The notes beneath the pieces are model-generated. The model made no database searches, was not told where the DNA came from, and was given only the letters and a program-made list of their open reading frames with translations. A DNA stretch of 64,000 bases from Curtobacterium sp. VKM Ac-2922. GTDB taxonomy: Bacteria; Actinomycetota; Actinomycetes; Actinomycetales; Microbacteriaceae. The stretch is from NCBI RefSeq assembly GCF_022815645.1, contig NZ_JALGRO010000001.1, forward strand, positions 62,001-126,000, given 5' to 3'. The stretch's first letter is position 1. Every line of letters starts with the position of its first letter. This document shows, piece after piece, positions 17,136 through 27,375 of this stretch. The position numbers and the translations under genes are program-made.

Positions 17136-19509
17136 GCGTTCCTTCCGGTGGTGCGGGACCGAGTCTACGGGCCGCCGCCGACGAGGGCTGCCCTGCGGGG
17201 TCGGACGGCCGGTCGTCATGCCGCTCGGTCCAGACCTGGGGTCCGTCGGGGCCGCGGCGAACGACGATCGTGCCCTGCAGGTCGGTGCGGAACGGGGTCG
17301 TCCCCGCGGCCGCCAGCATCGCGAGGGCGCGTGCCGTCGGATGCCCGTAGGTGTTGTCCGCACCGACACCGATCAGGCCGACCGGTGCCGCAAGCTGCCG
17401 GTACAGTGCCGGGTCCTGGTCCGCGGACCCGTGGTGCGACACCTTGACCACGTCGACGCTCCCCGGCTCCGTCGTGCCCAGGAGCCGCCGCTGTGCCCGC
17501 TCGTCCAGGTCGCCGAGCAGCGTCGTGGACAGGCACGCGTCGCACCCGGGGGCACCGGACGTCGTGACGACGATGCTCGCGGCGTTCCCGCTGTCCGTGT
17601 CGCCGGCCGGCGGCCAGACGACCCGCCACGCGAGGGTGCCGAGCATGCCCGCGGTCTGGTCGTCGGCGCGCCGGACGTCCACCCCCGCACGCACCAGGTC
17701 GTCCACGACGGCCTGGTCTGCGGGACGACCGGTCGGGCCGACCAGGGCGACGTCGGACTGCGCGGCGACCTCGGCCACGGCGCCGACGTGGTCGCGGTCG
17801 AAGTGCGTCAGGACCAGCAGGTCGACGTGGTCGATGCCCAGCAGGTCGAGGCAGCTGCGCAGACGGTCCGGGTCGTCGCCCACGTCCACGAGCGCCGTCG
17901 CTGCTCCGTTGCGCAGCAGGGTGGCGTCGCCCTGCCCCACGTCGCACGCCGCCACGCTCCAGTCCGCCGGCAGCGATGCCCGCACGACGATCGTCGGCAC
18001 CACCGTCGACGCGACCCCGACCACCACGACGACCCCCGCCACCAGCAGCACCCGCACGCGCAGCACGGCGCGGACCAGGACGGCGACGACGACCGCCGCG
18101 CTGACCACGACGGCCGCCCCCACCCCCACGATCCCGACCGGCCAGGGGACGGACGCCGCCGGGAGCGCGGCGGCAGCGTGGGCGAGCACTCCGATCGCCG
18201 CGGCCGGGGCCCAGGCGACCGCAGCGATCACCGACGCGCCCGCGGGCCAGACGGGCGCGAGCAGACAGGCGGCGAGTCCGAGCACCGTGACGACCGGCGC
18301 CAGGGGTTCGGCGAGCAGGTTCGCCGGGACCGCGTAGGTCGGCAGGGCCGGGGCCAGCGGGATCGTGAGCGGCCAGCACGCGACCTGCGCGGCGATCGGC
18401 ACCGCCAGGGCAGCGGCGACCGGCGGCCAGCACCACCGACCGATCAGCACGGTCAGCGGTGGCGCCACGACGACGATGCCCGTCGTCGCCAACAGGGAGA
18501 GCCCGAACGCGAACGAGCGCGCGGTCCACGGGTCGACGACGAGCATGCCGAGTGCGGCCAGACAGATGAGCGGCACACCGCGGACCGGGCGACCGACCAG
18601 GTGGACGACGAGCACCACGACCGCCATCACCGTCGCCCGCACGATCGAGGGGTCCGGACGGACCAGGACGACGAACCCGACGAGCAGCACGACGGCGCAT
18701 GCAGCACGCGGGAACCGTCCGAGCCCGGCAGCACGCCCGAGCAGCACGACGAGCGCCACGACGACGGCGCAGTTCGAACCGGAGACCGCCGTCAGGTGTG
18801 TCAGGGCGCTGGCCTCCATCGCGGTCTCGGTGTCCGCGTCGAGGCCACTCCGGTCGCCGATGGCGAGTCCTCGGAGCAGGGCGCCGCCGGGCTGCGGCAG
18901 GCTCGCGGTCACGGTGGCGAAGGCCGCGCGGACACGGTTCGTCGCCCCGACCATGCCCGCGGCGTCCGCCACCGTGGGCGTCCCGCGCAGGAACACCACG
19001 AACGCGGTCGCGGCGCCGGGATCGTCGGGTTCGACCGCGGCCGTCCCCGTCAGCGTCGCGCCCGCGCCGATCGTCCGGTGCCGTTCCGTGCCGAGCGGCG
19101 GGACGACCCGGACCGGCACGTCGAGGGCCGTCGCGTCGGCGACACCATGCAACGTCGCGAGGACCGAACGGTCGGGGGCGGCCAGGTCGCGGTCGAGGAC
19201 GACCCGCACCGGGACGACGCCGGTGCCGCCGTGCACGAGGACGGCCGGGCTGCGCCGCACGTCCCCGACGGCCACCGCGACCCCGACCAGGGCGACGAGC
19301 AGCCCCGTCGCCCCCATCATCGCCCCGAGTGCCCGCAGGCGACCCGTCGTGGACCGTCCGGACGCCAGCAGCACCGCGCCGAGCAACGCGCTCGTCAGGG
19401 CGACCCACCACGCGGCCTGCGGGACGGCGACCAGCACCGCAGCCGCGACCCAGGCGGTGGCGACCGGCCCGGCGATCCGCAGGTCGGTCCGGCCCGGCGC
19501 GACGATCAC
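16246..19509 (-). CDS. comEC: ComEC/Rec2 DNA-uptake channel (frame runs on into holA)
   Basis: The GTG start overlaps the comEA stop as GTGA. The first roughly 765 residues are a complete ComEC: N-terminal hydrophobic helices, the competence domain with LTAVSGSNCAVVVALV, many membrane segments, and a metallo-beta-lactamase-like domain with LTHFDRDHVG and VVKVSHHGSADQD. ComEC forms the inner-membrane pore for transforming DNA. Homology ends near 17200, but no stop follows in frame, so the open frame continues about 890 bases over holA to 16246. The real end is uncertain: a lost stop, a frameshift or a genuine overlap are all possible. Confidence 0.8.
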   Translation of the reverse strand: MIVAPGRTDLRIAGPVATAWVAAAVLVAVPQAAWWVALTSALLGAVLLASGRSTTGRLRALGAMMGATGLLVALVGVAVAVGDVRRSPAVLVHGGTGVVPVRVVLDRDLAAPDRSVLATLHGVADATALDVPVRVVPPLGTERHRTIGAGATLTGTAAVEPDDPGAATAFVVFLRGTPTVADAAGMVGATNRVRAAFATVTASLPQPGGALLRGLAIGDRSGLDADTETAMEASALTHLTAVSGSNCAVVVALVVLLGRAAGLGRFPRAACAVVLLVGFVVLVRPDPSIVRATVMAVVVLVVHLVGRPVRGVPLICLAALGMLVVDPWTARSFAFGLSLLATTGIVVVAPPLTVLIGRWCWPPVAAALAVPIAAQVACWPLTIPLAPALPTYAVPANLLAEPLAPVVTVLGLAACLLAPVWPAGASVIAAVAWAPAAAIGVLAHAAAALPAASVPWPVGIVGVGAAVVVSAAVVVAVLVRAVLRVRVLLVAGVVVVVGVASTVVPTIVVRASLPADWSVAACDVGQGDATLLRNGAATALVDVGDDPDRLRSCLDLLGIDHVDLLVLTHFDRDHVGAVAEVAAQSDVALVGPTGRPADQAVVDDLVRAGVDVRRADDQTAGMLGTLAWRVVWPPAGDTDSGNAASIVVTTSGAPGCDACLSTTLLGDLDERAQRRLLGTTEPGSVDVVKVSHHGSADQDPALYRQLAAPVGLIGVGADNTYGHPTARALAMLAAAGTTPFRTDLQGTIVVRRGPDGPQVWTERHDDRPSDPAGQPSSAAARRLGPAPPEGTHARQEARARRREDRSGPVVGHPSRARRAGHRPRDLPGRARHRHAARPARRRRPRARGPRPRSRPVRARPAGDPCQPVVVRRTADGAGHQRREVHRRVHHRDDLVPRRPRRRRHPRAPARWRRPRQEAAGHDPRRCRGRHRGAVRRAQARDRPHRLRQRRVPCCPSCDRAVGGPDPGGRLRRRPRRTGRGLPAAPGGRSAGDHRQGRRQVLRRPGRDERVQGRRHRPRWAVRARDRGTAACARDRRGPGTDRGRVRQQDPHDGQGQCVPRVQRAGRRRPWDGAVAGAACTARRRRVE

Positions 19510-20228
19510 ACGCGCACCAGCGGCTGCAGCTCGGCGAAGCGGACGTCGCCGATGCCGCTCACCTCGAGCAGGTCCCGCGGCGACGAGAACCCGCCGTGTG
19601 CGTCGCGCCACGCCAGGATCCGCTGCGCCAGTGCCGGGCCGATGCCGGGCAGGGTCTCGAGCGCTGCCTGGTCCGCGGTGTTCAGGTCGACGACCGTGGT
19701 CGCGGCGTCGCCGCCCCCACCACCCGGCGAGGGAGCACCGCCACCCCCGTCACCGTCGAGCGCGGCCGGGATCTCGGTCTCCCCGACACGCGGGACGTAC
19801 AGGCGCTCACCGTCCACGAGCGCCCGCGCCAGGTTCAGCCGGGCCAGGTCGGCGTCCGGCTCGGCTCCGCCGGCGGCGTCGAGCGCGTCGGCGACCCGGC
19901 TGCCGCTCGGCAGGGACACGAGTCCGGATCGAGCGACGGCACCGAGCACGTGCACGACGACCGGCGTGGCCGAGGCGGACGCCGCGCCCGACGGCGGGCC
20001 GGACGTGCCGCCGACGCCGCCGCCGCTGCCGCTGCCGCCACCGGACGGCGAGTCCCCCGCATGTGAGGAACCGGATGGACCGGGCGACACCGGGGCGGCG
20101 CCCGAGACCGACACCGTGCCCCCGGCGTCGCTCCCCCGTGCGCCGAGCACGATCACCAGCAGGGCGACCACGACGACGACCGCCGACAGGACGATCGCGG
20201 CGCGCGGGCTGAGCGTGAACCGGGACAT
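19506..20228 (-). CDS. comEA: ComEA-type DNA-binding competence protein
   Basis: 240 residues. One N-terminal membrane helix (AIVLSAVVVVVALLVIVLG), a long Gly/Ser linker, an SLBB domain (VVVHVLGAVARSGLVSL...ADALDAAGG) and a C-terminal helix-hairpin-helix pair (LNTADQAALETLPGIGPALAQRI and LLEVSGIG). ComEA binds incoming double-stranded DNA at the membrane and hands it to ComEC, which follows directly. A second Gly-rich run (GDGGGGAPSPGGGGG) separates the SLBB and HhH parts. Confidence 0.93.
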   Translation of the reverse strand: MSRFTLSPRAAIVLSAVVVVVALLVIVLGARGSDAGGTVSVSGAAPVSPGPSGSSHAGDSPSGGGSGSGGGVGGTSGPPSGAASASATPVVVHVLGAVARSGLVSLPSGSRVADALDAAGGAEPDADLARLNLARALVDGERLYVPRVGETEIPAALDGDGGGGAPSPGGGGGDAATTVVDLNTADQAALETLPGIGPALAQRILAWRDAHGGFSSPRDLLEVSGIGDVRFAELQPLVRV

Positions 20229-20239
20229 GCCGGAACGCT

Positions 20240-20269
20240 ACGGAGCCCGGCCGTCCGACCGGGCTCCGT
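20240..20269 (-). terminator. Hairpin between leuS and comEA
   Basis: Perfect 11-base stem ACGGAGCCCGG with an 8-base loop, between the leuS stop and the comEA start on the minus strand. Probably the leuS terminator; no T run follows. Confidence 0.65.
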
Positions 20270-20320
20270 GGCATGCGGCTGTGGAGCGGCGTCGACCGCC
20301 CCGGGGATGTGGAGGAGGCG

Positions 20321-22882
20321 CTACCCCTTGATGGCGATGTTCACGAGCTTCGGCGCCCGGACGATCACCTTCACGACCTCGCGGTCACCGATGTACCGCT
20401 GCACGTTGGCCGAGGCCCGCGCGAGCTGCTCGAGCTCGTCGGCCTCGATCGACTTGGACACCTCGAACGAGTCGCGCACCTTGCCGTTGACCTGCACGAC
20501 CGCGGTCAGGGTCTCCTGCACGAGCAGCGTCGGGTCGGCCTTGCGCCACCCGTACGTCGCGACGGTGGTGTCGTACCCGAGCTGCTCCCACATCTCCTCG
20601 CCCGTGTACGGCGCGAAGACGCTCAGGCCGAGCGCGATGGTCTCGGTCGCCTCGCGCACCGCGGGGTCACCGGCGCCGGGGCCGCTGTCGATCGCCTTGC
20701 GGGTCACGTTCACCAGGTCCATCAGCCGCGCGATCACGACGTTGAACTTGAACGACTCCATCATCCCGGGGGCGTCGGCCAGGAACCGGTGGGTGACCTG
20801 GCGCAGGCCACGGTCGCCGTCCGCCCAGACGGCGTCGGGTGTCGAGGTGACGTCGGTCGCCAGGCGGTAGGCCCGGGCGAGGAAGCGCGCCGACGCGGCC
20901 GGTGAGACGTCCTCCCAGTTGATGTCGTCCTCGGGCGGGCCGGCGAAGCCCATCACCAGACGGATCGCGTCGACACCGTGCGCGTCGAGCTCGTCACCGA
21001 GCGAGACACCACCCTTGGACTTCGACATCTTCGAGCCGCCCGACAGCACCATGCCCTGGTTGAGCAGGGCCGAGAACGGCTCGGTGAAGTCGAGGTAGCC
21101 CAGGTCGAACAGCACCTTCGTGACGAACCGCGCGTACAGCAGGTGCAGGATCGCGTGCTCGACCCCGCCGATGTACTGGTCGACGGGTGCCCACTTGTTC
21201 ACCAGCGCCGGGTCGAAGGCCCGGGTGTCGTCGTTCGCGGACAGGAAGCGCAGGAAGTACCACGACGAGTCCACGAAGGTGTCCATCGTGTCGGCGTCGC
21301 GCTTGGCTGGCGTGCCGTCGACCGGGTTCGGGACGTTCACCCAGTCCGTGGCGCCACCGAGCGGCGACGTGCCCTTCGGCTTCAGGTCGAGCCCCTCGGT
21401 GGAGGGCAGCACGACGGGCAGCTGGTCCTCGGGCACCGGGTACTCGGTGCCGTCCTCGCCGTGGATGATCGGGATCGGGGTGCCCCAGAAGCGCTGGCGC
21501 GAGATGAGCCAGTCGCGCAGGCGGTACGTCTTGGCGGCGCGACCGGTGCCGCGCTCGTCGAGCAGGGCGATCGCTGCGGTGATGGCGTGCTGCTTCGACA
21601 TGCCGTCGAGCGGCCCGGAGTTGATCATCCGGCCCTGGCCGGTCAGCGCCTGGCCGGTCGACGCGGGATCGAGCGTCGGCAGGTCGAAGTCGTCGAGCGT
21701 CGCGCCCTCGGGGATCACCGGGATCGCACCGGTCACCGGCTGGTTGGTGTCGACCACGACCCGCACGGGCAGGTCGAACGCCCGGGCGAAGTCCAGGTCG
21801 CGCTGGTCGTGCGCGGGCACGGCCATCACCGCTCCGTGGCCGTAGTCGGCCAGCACGTAGTCGGCGGCCCAGATCGGCAGCCGTTCGCCGGTGAGCGGGT
21901 GGATCGCGAAGCGACCGGTCGGCACACCGGTCTTCGGGCGGTCGGCGTTCTGCCGGTCGATCTCGGAGGTCTTCTGCGTCGCCACCAGGTACGACTCGAA
22001 TCCCGCGCGGGTCTCCTCGGAGACCGACGGGTCGGCGATCAGTTCGGCGGCCAGGTCAGAGTCCGGCGCGACGACCAGGAACGTCACGCCGTGGATGGTG
22101 TCCGGCCGCGTCGTGAACACCGTGACCGGCTCGTCGCGGCCCTCGATGACGAAGTCGACGTCGGCCCCGACGGACCGGCCGATCCAGTTGCGCTGCATCG
22201 CGATGACCTTGGACGGCCACCGCCCCTCGAGCTGGTTGAGGTCGTCGAGCAGGCGGTCGGCGTACTGCGTGATGCCGAAGTACCACTGCGTCAGCTTCTT
22301 CTTGACGACGACGGCGCCGGAGCGGTCCGAGGTGCCGTCGGGCAGCACCTGCTCGTTCGCCAGCACGGTCTGGTCCACCGGGTCCCAGTTCACCCAGCTG
22401 TCCTTGCGGTAGGCCAGGCCCTTCTCGTACATCTTCAGGAACAGCCACTGGTTCCACTTGTAGTACTCGGGGTCCGAGGTGTGGATCTCGGTCGACCAGT
22501 CGAACGACGGCGCGTACCGCTTGAACGAGGCCTTCTGCTGCTCGATGTTGGCGTACGTCCACGCCTTGGGGTCGACGCCGCGCTTGATCGCCGCGTTCTC
22601 GGCGGGCAGCCCGAACGAGTCCCAGCCGATCGGGTGCAGCACGTTGAAGCCCTGCTGCCGCCAGTAGCGCGCCACGAAGTCACCGAGCGCCCAGTTCTCG
22701 GCGTGGCCCATGTGCAGGTCGCCGGACGGGTACGGGAACATCTCGAGGATGTACTTCCGGGGTCGGCGGTCGTCGTGGTCGGTGGTGAAGAGGCCGAGCT
22801 CTTCCCAGCGGCCCTGCCACTTGTCCTGGATACGACGGAAGTCGTAGGCGGTCGGGTCCTCGACGTGCTGCTCGATGGTCAC
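20321..22882 (-). CDS. leuS: Leucyl-tRNA synthetase
   Basis: 853 residues from GTG 22882; another GTG at 22915 is open, but GAGAG precedes the one chosen. Class I signatures are [11 protein letters not shown] (HIGH box) and SKMSKSKGG (KMSKS loop). The CP1 editing domain lies between them with [18 protein letters not shown]. The C-terminal part ends [15 protein letters not shown]. It charges tRNA-Leu. No T-box leader is evident in the short upstream gap. Confidence 0.98.
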   Translation of the reverse strand: MTIEQHVEDPTAYDFRRIQDKWQGRWEELGLFTTDHDDRRPRKYILEMFPYPSGDLHMGHAENWALGDFVARYWRQQGFNVLHPIGWDSFGLPAENAAIKRGVDPKAWTYANIEQQKASFKRYAPSFDWSTEIHTSDPEYYKWNQWLFLKMYEKGLAYRKDSWVNWDPVDQTVLANEQVLPDGTSDRSGAVVVKKKLTQWYFGITQYADRLLDDLNQLEGRWPSKVIAMQRNWIGRSVGADVDFVIEGRDEPVTVFTTRPDTIHGVTFLVVAPDSDLAAELIADPSVSEETRAGFESYLVATQKTSEIDRQNADRPKTGVPTGRFAIHPLTGERLPIWAADYVLADYGHGAVMAVPAHDQRDLDFARAFDLPVRVVVDTNQPVTGAIPVIPEGATLDDFDLPTLDPASTGQALTGQGRMINSGPLDGMSKQHAITAAIALLDERGTGRAAKTYRLRDWLISRQRFWGTPIPIIHGEDGTEYPVPEDQLPVVLPSTEGLDLKPKGTSPLGGATDWVNVPNPVDGTPAKRDADTMDTFVDSSWYFLRFLSANDDTRAFDPALVNKWAPVDQYIGGVEHAILHLLYARFVTKVLFDLGYLDFTEPFSALLNQGMVLSGGSKMSKSKGGVSLGDELDAHGVDAIRLVMGFAGPPEDDINWEDVSPAASARFLARAYRLATDVTSTPDAVWADGDRGLRQVTHRFLADAPGMMESFKFNVVIARLMDLVNVTRKAIDSGPGAGDPAVREATETIALGLSVFAPYTGEEMWEQLGYDTTVATYGWRKADPTLLVQETLTAVVQVNGKVRDSFEVSKSIEADELEQLARASANVQRYIGDREVVKVIVRAPKLVNIAIKG

Positions 22883-22982
22883 GGAACTCTCAATCGGTCT
22901 GGAGGCGCGGTGCACGCCGTCGGGGACGGGCGCCGGTCACCCAGATTACAAGGCACGAGCGACGGTCGCGGACGCGCCCGGC

Positions 22983-24674
22983 TCACGTGACGAGGCGGCC
23001 GTCCCGCATCCGGAGCGTCCGGGTCACCAGGTCCGCCGGGACGGGCACGTGTGAGACGACGAGGACGCTCCGACCGGCGCCCCGAGCGGTGGTCACCAGG
23101 TCGCGCAGCACACGGTCGCCGAGGTCGGGATCGACGTCGGCCGTCGGTTCGTCGAGCACCAGCACCGGGAACGCGTGCAGCAGCGCCCGCGCCAGGGCGA
23201 GCCGGTGCGCCTGTCCGCCGGACACCAGCCCACCGCGCTCCCCCACGCTCGCGTCCAGGCCGCCCCGAGCCCGGACCCAGGCGGCGAGGCCCACCCGGTC
23301 CAGCACCGCGAGCAGGTCGTCGTCCGTGGCGGTGTCCCGCGCGAACAGCAGGTTCTGCCGGATCGACTGGTCGAACACGAACGGGTCCTGCTCGATCAGC
23401 CCGATCCGCGCGCGGACGGCGTCGGGGTGCATCGCACGCGCCTCGACACCGTCGAGCGTGCAGCTGCCCCGGTGGTCGACGAACCGGACCAGGGCGTCGA
23501 CCAGGGTGGACTTGCCGGCACCGCTCGGCCCTTCGAGCACGACGACCTCGCCCGGGTGCAGGTCGAACGACACGTCCTGCACGGCTGCTCGTTCCGCACC
23601 GGGCCAGCGCACCGTCATCCCCCGCACCGACAGGGTCACCGGCCCGTCGACCACCAGGTCGGCCGGGTCCGCGGGCTCGGCGGGCTCCTCGACCAGTCCG
23701 TCCGGCAGCGCGGACGGCACGACCTGGTCGACCCGTTCCGCTGCAGCCCGGACCCGTCGGAGCGTCAGCACCGCGAGCGGCACCGTGCCGACGACCTCGA
23801 ACAACGCGAGCGGGACGAACACCGCCAGCGCCCAGAGCGGCCCGTCCAGGGCACCCGAGGCCACGTTCGGTGCCCCGACGGCCAGGATCCCGATCACGGC
23901 GCCGCCACCGACGAGCCCGACGAGCGCGCCCACGAGCGACTCCACCGTCGCGCGACGACGCACCGCGTGGGTGACGCGCCGGTCGAGCTCCTCGACGTGC
24001 CGCAGCCGTTCGTCGAGCGAGCCGTAGGCCGCGAACACGTCGAGCGTCCGCACGGTGTCGAGCACGAGGTCGGCGACGTGTCCCCGGTCGGCGGCCGTCG
24101 CGCGGTCGCTCGACCGGGCGATCGACGCCGTCACGACCGAGCCCACCAGCGCCGCGACCAGCAGGGCGACGAGCAGCACGAGCGCTGCGGGCAGCGACAC
24201 GAAGGCCACGGCGACGACGGACAGCACGGCGGTCGTGCCGGCCGACACCAGCGGCCCGACGACCCGGATCGGCAGGTCCTGCAGCCGGTCGGTGTCGGTG
24301 ACCAGCCGGGTGACCAGGTCACCGCGGCCGGTCGTGCCGAGCCCGGCCGGCGCGACGGAGACCAGCCGTCGGTACATCTCGGTGCGGACCACGGCGAGCT
24401 GACGGAAGGACGCGTCGTGCCCGGCGAGCCGGTCGACGTACCGCAGGGCGGCCCGTCCGAGTGCGAACGCGCGGACCCCGACCATCACGAGCGTCAGGTA
24501 CAGGATCGGCGGATGCTCCGCGGCGCGCGTGATGAGGTAGCCGCTGGCAGCCAGCAGCGCCACCGCGCACAGCGCACTGAGCACGCCGGCGGCGACCGCC
24601 TTCGCCCAACCGGACCCCGTCGGCATCGCGAGCCGCAGGACCGAGCCGGGCCGAGCCTCCTGTCCGGTGCTCAT
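22983..24674 (-). CDS. cydC: Cytochrome bd assembly ABC transporter, subunit CydC
   Basis: 563 residues. An N-terminal six-helix ABC transmembrane region is followed by an ATPase with Walker A GPSGAGKST, signature LVSGGQAHRLALARAL and Walker B VLVLDEPTADVD. CydDC exports reduced thiols such as glutathione or cysteine and is needed for assembly of the bd oxidase. The ATG overlaps the cydD stop as ATGA. It is the last gene of cydABDC. Confidence 0.93.
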   Translation of the reverse strand: MSTGQEARPGSVLRLAMPTGSGWAKAVAAGVLSALCAVALLAASGYLITRAAEHPPILYLTLVMVGVRAFALGRAALRYVDRLAGHDASFRQLAVVRTEMYRRLVSVAPAGLGTTGRGDLVTRLVTDTDRLQDLPIRVVGPLVSAGTTAVLSVVAVAFVSLPAALVLLVALLVAALVGSVVTASIARSSDRATAADRGHVADLVLDTVRTLDVFAAYGSLDERLRHVEELDRRVTHAVRRRATVESLVGALVGLVGGGAVIGILAVGAPNVASGALDGPLWALAVFVPLALFEVVGTVPLAVLTLRRVRAAAERVDQVVPSALPDGLVEEPAEPADPADLVVDGPVTLSVRGMTVRWPGAERAAVQDVSFDLHPGEVVVLEGPSGAGKSTLVDALVRFVDHRGSCTLDGVEARAMHPDAVRARIGLIEQDPFVFDQSIRQNLLFARDTATDDDLLAVLDRVGLAAWVRARGGLDASVGERGGLVSGGQAHRLALARALLHAFPVLVLDEPTADVDPDLGDRVLRDLVTTARGAGRSVLVVSHVPVPADLVTRTLRMRDGRLVT

Positions 24675-26347
24675 GCGCGCACCCGGAGCGACGACGTGGC
24701 GACCGAGCCGGACGCGTCGACGGTGACGTGGACGTCCGCTGCGGCGACGACCGCCGGTCGGTGGCTGGCGACCACGACGACCGCACCCTGGTCGGCGAGT
24801 CGGCGGATCGAGCGGACGACCTCGGCCTCGGCGTCGGCATCGAGGGCCGACGTCGGCTCGTCGAGCAGCACGAGTCCGGTGCCGACGCGCTGGTGCCGGT
24901 ACAGCGCTCGCGCCACGGCGACCCGCTGCGCCTGGCCGCCGGACAGGCCGGCACCGCCGGATCCGACCGGGAGGTCCGGGTCGAGTCCCAGCCCCAGCGC
25001 ACCGAGTGCGGTCCGCACTTCCTGGAGCACGGGGGTCGCGCTGAGCGCGACGTTCTCGGCGACGGTGCCGCGCACCAGACGCGGGCGCTGGTCGGCCCAC
25101 GCGATCCGGTCCGCGCGGGTCGTGCCGGCCGACCCCGGCACCGTGACGACGCCGTCGTGCGGCAGGACCCCGCGGATCGCGGCGATCAGGCTCGACTTGC
25201 CCGAACCGCTCGGGCCGGTCAGCGCGACGACCGTGCCGCGGGGTGCCTCGAGGTCGACGGGGCCGATCAGGGTGTCGTCGCGGCGCACGGTGACCCCGCG
25301 CAGGACGAGGACGTCCGTCGCGGGTTCGTGCTCGGGCTGGAGCTCGGCAACCGGGGCGTCGGTGTCAGCGTCCGCGTCCGCAGCGTCGTCGAGGACGTCG
25401 AGCACGGCCCCCGCAGCCGCGACGCCGTCCTGCGCCGCGTGGAAGTCGGCGCCGACCTGCCGGATCGGGGCGAACGCCTCGGGCGCGAGCACCAGCACGA
25501 ACATCGCCGCACCGAGCCCCATCGACCCGTCGACCAGCCGGATGCCGATCGTCACCGCGACCAGCGCGACCGACAGGCTGGCGGCGAGTTCGAGGGCGAA
25601 ACCGCTGACGAACGACAGCCGCAGCAGGCCGATCGTGCCGCGGCGGTACTCGTCGGTGATGATGCCGATGCGGCCGACCTGTCGCCGGGCGCGGCCGAAC
25701 ACCTTGAGCGTCGCGAGCCCCTCGACCGCCTCGGTGAAGGCGCCGCCCAGTCGAGCGAGCGCGTCGGCCTGGCGTTGCTGCATCGACTGGGTGGCCATCC
25801 CGATCAGGGCCATGAACACCGGGATCACCGGCAGGGCACACAGCACGATGAGGCCGCTCGTCAGGTCCCCCACGCCGATCGCCACCAGCAGCACGGGCGT
25901 GGCGACCGCGGTGAGCGCGAGTTGCGGCAGGTACCGGCCGAAGTAGGCGTCGAGCGCGTCGAGTCCCGGGCCGAGCGTCGTGGCGAACCCCGCGCTCGAG
26001 CGCTCCGCCAGCCACGCGGGCCCGCGCGCCGCCGCGCGGGCCAGCACCCGCGTGCGCAGTTCGCTCTTGACGGTGGCCGCAGCACGGGCCGCCAGGTCAT
26101 CGGTCGCCCACGCCGCGACCGCACGGACCACGAACGCGGCGCCGAGCAGCGCGACCGTCGGGACGAACGCGGCCGGCACCACCCCGCCGTGCCGGACCAC
26201 GTCGACCACCTCGGTCACCGCCGCAGCGATGCCCCAGGCGATCCCGACGGTCGCCACGGTGCGGAGCAGCCCCGTGGCAGCGGCGGCCAGGACGAAGCCC
26301 CGAGCGGACCGCGACAGACGCAGCAGACGCGGATCGAGCGGCTTCAT
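24671..26347 (-). CDS. cydD: Cytochrome bd assembly ABC transporter, subunit CydD
   Basis: 558 residues. The transmembrane region includes LAERSSAGFATTLGPGLDALDAYF-type CydD sequence, followed by an ATPase domain: Walker A GPSGSGKSS, signature GLSGGQAQRVAVARAL, Walker B LVLLDEPTSALD. It forms a heterodimer with CydC. It starts 22 bases after cydB and overlaps cydC by four bases. Confidence 0.93.
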   Translation of the reverse strand: MKPLDPRLLRLSRSARGFVLAAAATGLLRTVATVGIAWGIAAAVTEVVDVVRHGGVVPAAFVPTVALLGAAFVVRAVAAWATDDLAARAAATVKSELRTRVLARAAARGPAWLAERSSAGFATTLGPGLDALDAYFGRYLPQLALTAVATPVLLVAIGVGDLTSGLIVLCALPVIPVFMALIGMATQSMQQRQADALARLGGAFTEAVEGLATLKVFGRARRQVGRIGIITDEYRRGTIGLLRLSFVSGFALELAASLSVALVAVTIGIRLVDGSMGLGAAMFVLVLAPEAFAPIRQVGADFHAAQDGVAAAGAVLDVLDDAADADADTDAPVAELQPEHEPATDVLVLRGVTVRRDDTLIGPVDLEAPRGTVVALTGPSGSGKSSLIAAIRGVLPHDGVVTVPGSAGTTRADRIAWADQRPRLVRGTVAENVALSATPVLQEVRTALGALGLGLDPDLPVGSGGAGLSGGQAQRVAVARALYRHQRVGTGLVLLDEPTSALDADAEAEVVRSIRRLADQGAVVVVASHRPAVVAAADVHVTVDASGSVATSSLRVRA

Positions 26348-26369
26348 CGTGTGGCCTCTTCCCGGTGGG

Positions 26370-27374
26370 TCAGTGTGCGGCGGCGGTGACGTGGGCGCGG
26401 GTGACGCGCTTGCGGAAGATCCAGTAGGTCCACGCCTGGTAGGCCAGGACGAGCGGCACGAAGACCAGCGCCACCCAGCTCATCACCGTGAGCGTGTAGG
26501 TCCCACTGCTGGCGTTGACGACCGTCAAGCTGTTCGCCGGGTCGTTCGACGCGGGCATGACGTCCGGGAACACCGCCGTGAACATCGCGAGCACCACCGC
26601 GGCGATCGTGACGGCCATCAGCGCGAACGCCCGGCCCTCGCGACCCCAGGCGGTGCAGAGCACCGCGAGCACCAGGGCCAGGGCGGCGACCACGGAGAGC
26701 ACCAGGCTCGCCGGGGTGGCACGGACGACCGCCAAGCTGACCAGGAACGCCGCTGCCACGACGATGGTCACGATGCCGGCGCGGGTGGCCAGGCGCTTCG
26801 CCCGGGCACGGATGTCGCCCTCGGTCTTCAGGGCGATGAACACGACGCCGTGCGTGAAGAACACCAGCAGCGTCGCCAGCCCGGTCAGCACCGCGAACGG
26901 GTTGAGCAGGTCGAACACGGTGCCGGTGTAGTTGTGCCCGGCGTCCATCGGGATCCCCCGCACGACGTTGCCGAACGCGACGCCCCACAGGAACGACGGC
27001 AGGGCGCTGCCCACGATGATCATCAGGTCGAACCGGCGCTTCCACGCGAGTTGCTTGTCCTGGTGCCGGTACTCGAAGGACACCCCGCGGACGATGAGTG
27101 CCGCCAGGATCAGCAGGAGCAGCAGGTAGAAGCCGGAGAACATCGTGGCGTACCACTCCGGGAACGCCGCGAACAGGCAGGCGCCGGCGACGATCACCCA
27201 GGTCTCGTTGAGGTCCCAGACCGGGCCGATCGTGTTGATCATGACGCGGCGGTCGGTGTCGTCGCGGCCCAGGAACGGCAGCGCCATCCCGACACCGAAG
27301 TCGAAGCCGTCCAGCACGAAGTACCCGACGAAGAACAGTCCGACGATCGCGAACCACAGAACGGGCAGGTCCAT
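26370..27374 (-). CDS. cydB: Cytochrome d ubiquinol oxidase subunit II
   Basis: 334 residues, nine or so hydrophobic segments. The start MDLPVLWFAIVGLFFVGYFVLDGFDFGVG is the standard CydB N-terminus. With CydA it forms the high-affinity bd-type terminal oxidase used under low oxygen. It begins one base after the cydA stop, so it is tightly coupled. Confidence 0.96.
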   Translation of the reverse strand: MDLPVLWFAIVGLFFVGYFVLDGFDFGVGMALPFLGRDDTDRRVMINTIGPVWDLNETWVIVAGACLFAAFPEWYATMFSGFYLLLLLILAALIVRGVSFEYRHQDKQLAWKRRFDLMIIVGSALPSFLWGVAFGNVVRGIPMDAGHNYTGTVFDLLNPFAVLTGLATLLVFFTHGVVFIALKTEGDIRARAKRLATRAGIVTIVVAAAFLVSLAVVRATPASLVLSVVAALALVLAVLCTAWGREGRAFALMAVTIAAVVLAMFTAVFPDVMPASNDPANSLTVVNASSGTYTLTVMSWVALVFVPLVLAYQAWTYWIFRKRVTRAHVTAAAH

Positions 27375-27375
27375 C

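Noticed and set aside
17125-20331. 1068-codon plus-strand frame across holA, comEC and comEA
   Set aside because: Shadow of the minus-strand competence genes; composition is dominated by Arg, Asp and Gly with no recognisable domain.
20321-22882. T-box leader upstream of leuS
   Set aside because: The gap to cydC is only about 100 bases and shows no T-box sequence or specifier stem.
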